From NCBI GenBank assembly GCA_047621945.1, contig JBLHMK010000083.1, positions 1 through 11,941 of the forward strand: a stretch of 11,941 bases of DNA, given 5' to 3'. The notes under the pieces are model-generated. The model saw only the letters and a list, made by a program, of their open reading frames with translations. It was not told the DNA's origin and ran no database searches. Position numbers and translations under genes: made by a program. Positions 6,975 to 11,941 of this stretch are shown in pieces. Origin of the DNA: JAFMKE01 sp047621945. Lineage in GTDB: Bacteria; Bacteroidota; Bacteroidia; Chitinophagales; UBA8649. The stretch's first letter is position 1, and the number at the start of each line of letters is the position of its first letter.

Positions 6975-8820
6975 GTTCAAACGAAGGGCATACGTTTTAA
7001 GCTCATTGATTGTAATCTTAGCGCTTATTTTTCTGGGTAAGTTGTTCGCTATACAGGTAGTAGATAAAACTTACCAGGATATCGCTAAGCGAATTGCTGT
7101 GAAGCAAATTAAGTTATACCCTAACAGAGGTTTAATTTTTGATAGGAATAACGAACTATTAGTTTACAATCAGGCCATCTATGACATCTTAGTTGTTCCC
7201 AGGCAAATCGTGGATTTAGACACCGCCTTGTTTTGTGAGATATTCGATTTAACTACAGCCACCTTTGAACAAAAAATGGCTGTGGTAAGTAAAGACCTTT
7301 TCTATTATAGTCCAAGTGAGTTTATTAAACAGGTGCCGGCAAAAACCTACGCTTTGTTTCTAGAGCACTCTTATAAGTTCAATGGATTTTACGGAGAAAC
7401 GCGTACCATTCGGAATTATACGCATTCTTGCGCTGCTCACATTTTAGGAGATGTAGGGGAAGTTGATTCTAGTGATATTAAAAATTCTGATTTTTACTAT
7501 CAACCTAGAGATTATGCAGGAAAAAGTGGTTTGGAGAAGTTGTATGATGATGAGCTTCGGGGAACCCGTGGATATAAGTACGTTTTTATTGATAAGTACA
7601 ACAAACAACAAGGAAGCTTCAACGATGGAACCAATGATAGCATTCCTTCGCAAGGCGCTAATTTAGAGACCACCTTAGACATCAAGCTACAGGCTTATGG
7701 CGAACGCTTGCTTCAAAACAAAGTAGGGAGCATTGTAGCTATCGAGCCTAGCACAGGGGAAGTGCTTGCATTGGTCAGTAGCCCAAACTTCGACCCTAAT
7801 CTATTGTGTGGTTCAGAACGTGGTAAGAACTACACCGTTCTCGCAAACGATCCATTAAAGCCGCTTTTTAATCGAGCAGTAATGGCTCAATATCCTCCAG
7901 GATCCACATTTAAACCGGTGACTGCGGCTATTGCCATGCAAGAAGGCGCTATAGAACCCGACTTCTCATATTTTTGCAATACCCTTTTTAGCATTCCGGG
8001 TTATACCCTTCATTGTTCTCATAATCACCCATCAGCGCAAAACGTTCAACAAGGCATACAACATTCTTGCAATCCATACTTCTGGCAAACATTCAAAAAC
8101 ACATTAGAGATTGGAACGTACAATAACACCGGAGAGAGTTATGCAAAATGGCACGAGTACACGCAAAAAATGGGCTTAGGTCACACACTAGGAATTGATA
8201 TGCTTAGTGAAAAACCGGGCAACATTCCTGCTCCAGAATATTACAACGATTTATATGGTGCTGGTCGATGGCGCGCAGTTACTATTATATCATTAGCGAT
8301 AGGTCAAGGGGAAATTTTAACTACTCCTTTACAATTAGCAAACTTGTATGCTACGCTAGCCAATCGAGGATACTATATTACCCCGCATTTAGTAAAGAGA
8401 ATAAATGAACGGGATAATGATAAACCTGAAAGACATGAAACAGGTATCGATAAACATTATTTTGATGTCATTGCCGAAGGCTTGCAGCTTGTGGTTGAGG
8501 AGGGAACAGGTAGACGATCAAAAATACCGAATTTAACTTTTGGAGGGAAAACCGGAACTGCTCAAAATCCACACGGAGAAGATCACTCTATTTTTGCCGG
8601 ATTTGCCCCAATTGTCAATCCTAAAATAGCTGTCGCTGTAGTGGTGGAAAACGCCGGAGGAGGATCAAAATATGCCGCTCCTATAGCTAGTTTAATAGCA
8701 GAAATGTACCTCCACGACACCATTGCTAAGAGTCGGTTTTATTTCGAAAAAGTCATTTTAGATGCCAACCTAACTGAACTAGAAGAAGAAGTAATCGCAG
8801 AGGAGGCCGACACCCCATGA
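6964..8820 (+). CDS. mrdA: Penicillin-binding protein 2, elongation-specific transpeptidase
   Basis: PBP2 cross-links new peptidoglycan during side-wall growth, paired with the RodA polymerase. A single membrane anchor lies at about 11-32. The pedestal or dimerisation region contains N-R-G-L-I-F-D-R-N (54-62). The transpeptidase domain has the full set: active-site Ser314 in S-T-F-K (314-317), S-C-N (368-370) and K-T-G-T-A (529-533). R-W-R-A-V-T-I-I-S-L-A-I-G-Q-G (435-449) and T-P-L-Q-L-A-N are typical of class B PBPs. The 618-residue length is usual. Cys338, Cys351, His353, His355 and Cys369 cluster between the first two motifs and could bind metal. The ATG overlaps mreD by 11 bases and the TGA overlaps the rodA ATG. 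mrdA and pbpA are both used as names; its place in this operon fits PBP2 rather than FtsI. Confidence 0.95.
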   Translation: MKDRFKRRAYVLSSLIVILALIFLGKLFAIQVVDKTYQDIAKRIAVKQIKLYPNRGLIFDRNNELLVYNQAIYDILVVPRQIVDLDTALFCEIFDLTTATFEQKMAVVSKDLFYYSPSEFIKQVPAKTYALFLEHSYKFNGFYGETRTIRNYTHSCAAHILGDVGEVDSSDIKNSDFYYQPRDYAGKSGLEKLYDDELRGTRGYKYVFIDKYNKQQGSFNDGTNDSIPSQGANLETTLDIKLQAYGERLLQNKVGSIVAIEPSTGEVLALVSSPNFDPNLLCGSERGKNYTVLANDPLKPLFNRAVMAQYPPGSTFKPVTAAIAMQEGAIEPDFSYFCNTLFSIPGYTLHCSHNHPSAQNVQQGIQHSCNPYFWQTFKNTLEIGTYNNTGESYAKWHEYTQKMGLGHTLGIDMLSEKPGNIPAPEYYNDLYGAGRWRAVTIISLAIGQGEILTTPLQLANLYATLANRGYYITPHLVKRINERDNDKPERHETGIDKHYFDVIAEGLQLVVEEGTGRRSKIPNLTFGGKTGTAQNPHGEDHSIFAGFAPIVNPKIAVAVVVENAGGGSKYAAPIASLIAEMYLHDTIAKSRFYFEKVILDANLTELEEEVIAEEADTP

Positions 8821-10262
8821 GAAGTGATGGTTTTATAAATAGCATTGACTGGGTCTTGATAGGCCTATACTTATTGTTAGCTACGCTGGGATTGGCCTTT
8901 GTGTATTCTACTACATATATCGCTAGTGACCCTTCTTTTTTCAATTTCACAACTTCCTATGGAAGACAATTCATTTGGCTATGCATTAGCTTAATTGTTG
9001 GGATGTTTATCGTGGTGATTGACTATAAATTTTACACTTCATTCGCCTATATCATATTTGGTTTAATCATGCTATTGCTGGCTTCGGTGCTAATTTTTGG
9101 TGTAGAGATTAATGGGTCCAAATCATGGTTCGCTTTGGGGTCCTTTCGTTTTCAACCAGCAGAATTAGCCAAGTTCGCTACATGCCTGGCTTTAGCAAAA
9201 GTAATGACAGGGGTGAACGTTAACCTAAAAACCTGGACAGGGAAGTTTAAAGCCTTAACGGTTTTACTTATCCCTATTGGCTTAATTCTAATGCAGGGTG
9301 ATGTGGGTTCAGCTATTGTGTTTGCAGGGTTAATTTTTGTACTCCATCGAGAAGGTCTAGAATCTGCTTATCTCATCGTAGGCTTTGGATCAATATTCCT
9401 ATCGGTTATGGCCTTGCTTTATCATCCCTTAGCTTTGTTATTCTTTTATGGTCTGCTTTTTTCCTTGGTCATTTATTACAATAGAAAGGCTAAACAACCT
9501 ATCATTGCCTTACTACTTATTCTAATTGGCGGCTTAACTTACGCCTACCTATACAAGAACTACATTCTTCAATTCTTTCCATGGGAAGTGTTTGGAATTG
9601 ACATACAGCAATACCTATTCTTGTTTATTCCAGTGATAATCTTAATCCTAGTTGGTTACTTTATTTTCCTCAAACGAAAGAAATGGCTGCCTGCTTCTAT
9701 GGTCATTTTTCTAATAGTGGGCATGTATACTTTCTCTGTTGATTTTATGTTTAACAACGTATTAAAGCAACACCATCGAGATAGAATTAACTTGATATTG
9801 GGTAAGATAGAAGATCATTCTGGTGCTGGATATAACTTGTTTCAATCGAAGGTGGCTATCGGTTCCGGTGGAATGTTTGGCAAAGGGTATCTGCAAGGAA
9901 CACAAACTTTGCTTAATTATGTTCCAGAGCAATCTACCGATTTCATATTCACCTCAGTGGCCGAGCAATTTGGCTTTGTAGGAAGCTTCTTTATCATTCT
10001 GCTTTATGTGGTCTTGCTCCTGCGAATTATCCAAGTGGCTGAGCGACAGCGATCTACTCTAGCCCGAGTCTATGGCTATGGGGTGGCCAGTATTCTGTTC
10101 GTTCACTTTGCCGTTAATGTCGGGATGACTATAGGCTTGGTTCCTGTAATTGGAATACCTCTACCCTTTTTCAGTTATGGAGGAAGTTCCTTGCTAAGTT
10201 TTACTATACTGCTCTTTGTGTTAATCAAATTTGATACCGAGCGCTTAAGCGTCCTTCGTTAA
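8817..10262 (+). CDS. rodA: RodA, SEDS-family peptidoglycan glycosyltransferase
   Basis: RodA polymerises lipid II into glycan strands in the elongasome and acts with PBP2. Motifs seen: G-S-K-S-W-F-A-L-G (100-108, with Trp104); F-Q-P-A-E-L-A-K-F (112-120); Q-G-D-V-G-S-A (160-166); H-H-R-D-R-I (319-324); G-A-G-Y-N-L-F-Q-S-K-V-A-I-G-S-G-G (336-352); V-P-E-Q-S-T-D-F-I-F (369-378), with Asp375 at the position of the catalytic aspartate of the family; and P-L-P-F-F-S-Y-G-G-S-S (448-458). At 481 residues it is about 100 longer than proteobacterial RodA. The extra length is hydrophobic and lies between about 200 and 305. It starts in an ATGA overlap with mrdA, with AGGAGG at 8801-8806 ten bases upstream as ribosome binding site. 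The stop overlaps that of the convergent lipoprotein gene. Confidence 0.95.
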   Translation: MRSDGFINSIDWVLIGLYLLLATLGLAFVYSTTYIASDPSFFNFTTSYGRQFIWLCISLIVGMFIVVIDYKFYTSFAYIIFGLIMLLLASVLIFGVEINGSKSWFALGSFRFQPAELAKFATCLALAKVMTGVNVNLKTWTGKFKALTVLLIPIGLILMQGDVGSAIVFAGLIFVLHREGLESAYLIVGFGSIFLSVMALLYHPLALLFFYGLLFSLVIYYNRKAKQPIIALLLILIGGLTYAYLYKNYILQFFPWEVFGIDIQQYLFLFIPVIILILVGYFIFLKRKKWLPASMVIFLIVGMYTFSVDFMFNNVLKQHHRDRINLILGKIEDHSGAGYNLFQSKVAIGSGGMFGKGYLQGTQTLLNYVPEQSTDFIFTSVAEQFGFVGSFFIILLYVVLLLRIIQVAERQRSTLARVYGYGVASILFVHFAVNVGMTIGLVPVIGIPLPFFSYGGSSLLSFTILLFVLIKFDTERLSVLR

Positions 10263-10732
10263 TTTTTGGTGTTTTCTTGAATGTACATTTCTAATTTTTT
10301 CTTGTTAGAAAGCAAACTTAACTGATCAGATAGCCAGTAGTAATTCTGTGCATCAAAGACTTTTGTATAAGCAAAAATAGCGTACGCTACTCTATTGTTT
10401 TCCTGTTCAAACAGCTCACAAATTCTCGAATTTTGATAACTTGTTAAGCAGTTTGTATCGGCTATTTTTTGTGCTAGTTCCAGGCGTTTCGCCTCAGATT
10501 TCTCCTTAGTAAGCATAGCAAAGCCATTTTTAAAACTCAACTCTGTGAGCGGACTTTCACAAGCCCCTTTTTCCAAAGACCATGAAGGGGTGAGCATTTC
10601 TCGATCTTCAAAGTTAGACTCATATTGTGCATCCAGCAAAGCTTGCTCTTCCTGCGTAACAAGCTTAGCGCTTTTGCAAGCACCCAAACTAAACAGGCTA
10701 ATTACTAATAGGGCTTTGATAAAATTTCTCAT
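10259..10732 (-). CDS. Small lipoprotein, likely diverged DUF4476 paralogue
   Basis: 157 residues. The N-terminus M-R-N-F-I-K-A followed by a hydrophobic stretch and L-G-A-C (16-19) is a lipoprotein signal, so Cys19 would be lipidated and the protein held at a membrane facing the periplasm or surface. The residues after Cys (K-S-A-K) lack the acidic surface-export pattern known in some Bacteroidota, so a periplasmic face is more likely; this is inference. Residues about 58-152 resemble the DUF4476 domain of the upstream gene: Cys then S-F, L-E-L-A-Q-K, N-C-L-T, Y-A-I-F-A-Y, D-A-Q-N-Y-Y and a final L-x-x-Y. The match is my reading by eye. The function is unknown. The gene is convergent with rodA, and a terminator hairpin lies directly before its ATG. 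Confidence 0.8.
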   Translation of the reverse strand: MRNFIKALLVISLFSLGACKSAKLVTQEEQALLDAQYESNFEDREMLTPSWSLEKGACESPLTELSFKNGFAMLTKEKSEAKRLELAQKIADTNCLTSYQNSRICELFEQENNRVAYAIFAYTKVFDAQNYYWLSDQLSLLSNKKKLEMYIQENTKN

Positions 10733-10762
10733 ATAAAAAATGCCAACTTGACAGTTGGCATT
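10733..10762 (-). terminator. Intrinsic terminator after the DUF4476 gene
   Basis: TGCCAACT (10741-10748) and AGTTGGCA (10753-10760) are perfect complements around a four-base loop. Two more A-T pairs extend the stem to 10739-10762. Read on the minus strand, the hairpin is followed by six T bases (10740-10735), the classic Rho-independent pattern. It lies 25 bases after the stop of the DUF4476 gene. The T run ends two bases before the ATG of the lipoprotein gene, so the hairpin also forms that gene's immediate leader. On the plus strand the trailing sequence is only loosely T-rich, so it would be a weaker stop for rodA readthrough. Confidence 0.85.
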
Positions 10763-10768
10763 AGTATT

Positions 10769-10799
10769 TAAATTTATAAATTAAAGACTAGTTATTCAA
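10769..10799 (-). promoter_or_regulatory. Weak promoter candidate for the lipoprotein gene
   Basis: On the minus strand, TTG at 10799-10797 is followed by 20 bases and TAAATTTA at 10776-10769, one base off the TAnnTTTG consensus. Transcription from it would begin close to the 5' side of the hairpin at 10739-10762, giving a leader that is almost entirely hairpin. The surrounding bases are very AT-rich, so a chance match is quite possible. Confidence 0.25.
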
Positions 10800-11690
10800 G
10801 TAGTCATCCAAATCTTCTGTGCTACTGTCCCATTCAAAAGCATCATTTACTTGAAAATAATTATGCTGATCGATGCAGTATGAATATGCATACTTTGCAT
10901 AGTCTAGTTTATTGTCTTCCCACTCTAGAGCATCCATTACTTTTTTAACTTGACTAACCATTAAACAACTTGGGCCAGTGGCCTGCTTGGCAATCGCTAA
11001 TTTTTCTTCATCAAAACTCTTCTTGTCCATACTGCTCAATAAAGCTGAAAAGCTACCTGGGCCCATTAAAGGACAAGATGGTTCTTCTATTACAACCATT
11101 CGAGCGGGAGCAACAGTTGTTGTTGTAGTAGTACTAGTGTGTGTTGAATTACCAAAGCCATCATTAACATTTACGTTGACGCCCATATTAAAGCCTCCTA
11201 CATTCACGCCTACATTTACATTGTCAGAATTTCCCATGTTATGCGTGGTGGTTGTTTCCGTTACTTGAACGCCTAAGACTGGCACTGGCATAGGTCTCGT
11301 ATTATAATTCACTACAGTAACATTCGTAGGTGGTGGCAGAGCCGTTGCCACTGGAGTAAAGTTATAAGCCTTCATTACTAAGTTTCCTTTTTTATCATAC
11401 TTGATCTTGTATGTAACATCACAAGGATTACATTCAGGACCAGAAATATTAAGAAACTTCTTTTCTATTTCTCCAAGACTAGCATCATTAAAAATAATTT
11501 TTGAGGCGTAATAGTCAGCGTTTAAAGCTTCCATTCGAACATTCGTTTCTGGCTGTTCGTTTTGACGAATTCCATTAAGAATTAAATAGAATGGTAGGCC
11601 GTCTTCAGAAAAGACAGTAAGGTTATTTTGAGCAAAACTAAAGTCTGCAAACGCTAGCAGACCAATCAATACTAGTAGTACTTTATTCAT
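10788..11690 (-). CDS. Secreted DUF4476-domain protein with Asn/Val/Gly repeat and Thr tract
   Basis: 300 residues. Residues 1-20 form a cleavable signal peptide (hydrophobic core, F-S-F-A before Gln21), so the protein is exported. An N-terminal domain (about 22-110) with L-T-V-F-S-E-D-G, L-I-L-N-G-I-R-Q-N and a C-N-P-C pair (87-90) follows a layout I recall from other Bacteroidota proteins of this type. A proline-rich stretch (119-137) leads to a low-complexity region of alternating Asn, Val and Gly (157-177) and a threonine run (187-192). The C-terminal DUF4476 domain (about 206-299) has G-P-G-S-F, L-A-I-A-K-Q, S-C-L, Y-A-K-Y-A-Y and D-Q-H-N-Y-F. The function is unknown. It lies 51 bases after recR with its own promoter box and ends at a strong terminator. 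Confidence 0.88.
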   Translation of the reverse strand: MNKVLLVLIGLLAFADFSFAQNNLTVFSEDGLPFYLILNGIRQNEQPETNVRMEALNADYYASKIIFNDASLGEIEKKFLNISGPECNPCDVTYKIKYDKKGNLVMKAYNFTPVATALPPPTNVTVVNYNTRPMPVPVLGVQVTETTTTHNMGNSDNVNVGVNVGGFNMGVNVNVNDGFGNSTHTSTTTTTTVAPARMVVIEEPSCPLMGPGSFSALLSSMDKKSFDEEKLAIAKQATGPSCLMVSQVKKVMDALEWEDNKLDYAKYAYSYCIDQHNYFQVNDAFEWDSSTEDLDDYLNN

Positions 11691-11709
11691 GGGTTTATTT
11701 TTTATTTTA

Positions 11710-11717
11710 CAAATATA
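11710..11717 (-). promoter_or_regulatory. Promoter -7 box of the DUF4476 gene
   Basis: On the minus strand this reads TATATTTG, a full match to TAnnTTTG. It lies 19 bases before the ATG, giving a leader of roughly 10 to 15 bases. I see no TTG at the usual 19 to 21 base spacing; the nearest (11731-11729) is too close. That region is occupied by the inverted repeat at 11731-11759. Confidence 0.4.
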
Positions 11718-11730
11718 ACTGTCCTTGACA

Positions 11731-11759
11731 AATTATTTAGTCTACTTGACTAAATAATT
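11731..11759. repeat. Perfect 12-base inverted repeat across the recR stop codon
   Basis: AATTATTTAGTC (11731-11742) and GACTAAATAATT (11748-11759) are exact reverse complements around a five-base centre. The repeat spans the last four sense codons, the stop and the bases after recR. As RNA on the minus strand it would form a long but AT-rich hairpin followed by TTTG, a poor terminator tail. It also covers the -33 position of the DUF4476 promoter, so it could equally be a binding site. Confidence 0.6.
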
Positions 11760-11941
11760 CTCGTATGGCATTCTAGAAGCCAAAGACCGTGCCAATGTGA
11801 GTTCGTCTGTATATTCCAACTCTCCACCAAAGGAAACTCCTCGGGCAATAGTGGTTAATTTTAAGTCATATTCTTGCAAGACCTTAGAAATATAATAGAT
11901 AGTTGTGTCCCCTTCCATGGTTGGACTTATGGCCATGATAA
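11742..11941 (-). CDS. recR: Recombination protein RecR, C-terminal part (cut by window edge)
   Basis: RecR is a ring-forming DNA-binding protein that, with RecO and RecF, loads RecA at single-stranded gaps. Only about 66 residues at the C-terminus are in the window; the frame runs off the right edge, so the M at 11936 is internal. The visible part of the Toprim domain and tail is characteristic: S-P-T-M-E-G-D-T-T, then I-A-R-G-V-S-F-G-G-E-L-E-Y-T-D, and T-L-A-R-S-L-A-S-R. The short tail after S-R is encoded by the inverted repeat. The stop is TAG at 11744-11742. Confidence 0.92.
   Translation of the reverse strand, partial: IMAISPTMEGDTTIYYISKVLQEYDLKLTTIARGVSFGGELEYTDELTLARSLASRMPYENYLVK

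Noticed and set aside
7444..7666. Short open frames on both strands inside mrdA
   Set aside because: They lie entirely within a well-conserved penicillin-binding protein frame and have no protein-like features or ribosome site.
10545..10736. 63-codon plus-strand frame opposite the lipoprotein gene
   Set aside because: The minus-strand frame has a clear lipoprotein signal and a DUF4476-like body. The plus-strand frame has neither and begins inside the other gene.
10978..11268. Plus-strand open frame of 96 codons opposite the DUF4476 gene
   Set aside because: It is antisense to the low-complexity region, whose Asn/Val/Thr codons rarely give stops on the other strand. Its translation is runs of Val and Thr with no recognisable domain.
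11934..11936. ATG as the start of a separate 64-residue minus-strand protein
   Set aside because: The frame continues to the window edge and the sequence is the RecR C-terminus, so this is an internal methionine.

Overview
This looks like chromosomal DNA of a member of the Bacteroidota, probably close to the Flavobacteriales. It carries a surface protein with PKD repeats and a type IX secretion (T9SS) C-terminal sorting domain, and a Bacteroidota-type PurH. There are also two DUF4476-family proteins and several matches to the Bacteroidota sigma factor box TAnnTTTG. The DNA is AT-rich by eye and very densely coded: the longest gap between genes is under 60 bases. I see no tRNA, rRNA, CRISPR, insertion sequence or phage gene.

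Left part, plus strand: the 3' end of a large secreted repeat protein enters from the left edge (Ig-like repeats, then PKD modules, a CARDB-like domain and the T9SS sorting domain). Its stop codon is immediately followed by the start of purN, with no bases between. After a 56-base gap holding a good promoter candidate comes purH. PurN and PurH are the two folate-dependent formyl transfer enzymes of purine synthesis.

Centre, plus strand: purH, mreB, mreC, mreD, mrdA (PBP2) and rodA form one tightly packed operon. The gaps are 15 and 19 bases, followed by overlaps of 11, 11 and 4 bases. The last five genes encode the rod complex (elongasome): the MreB filament, the MreC/MreD membrane adaptors, the PBP2 transpeptidase and the RodA glycan polymerase. 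Together they direct side-wall peptidoglycan synthesis. All key catalytic motifs are intact.

Right part, minus strand: the C-terminal end of recR enters from the right edge. It is followed by a secreted protein with a DUF4476 domain, an intrinsic terminator, and a small lipoprotein that I read as a diverged DUF4476 paralogue. The lipoprotein gene converges on rodA, and the two stop codons share a TTAA palindrome.

I see no new defence or mobile system. The points most worth checking are the purH start codon lying inside a promoter box, the diverged DUF4476 pair, the terminator hairpin directly in front of the lipoprotein start codon, the extra membrane segment block in RodA, and the matching gene overlaps in the mre operon.
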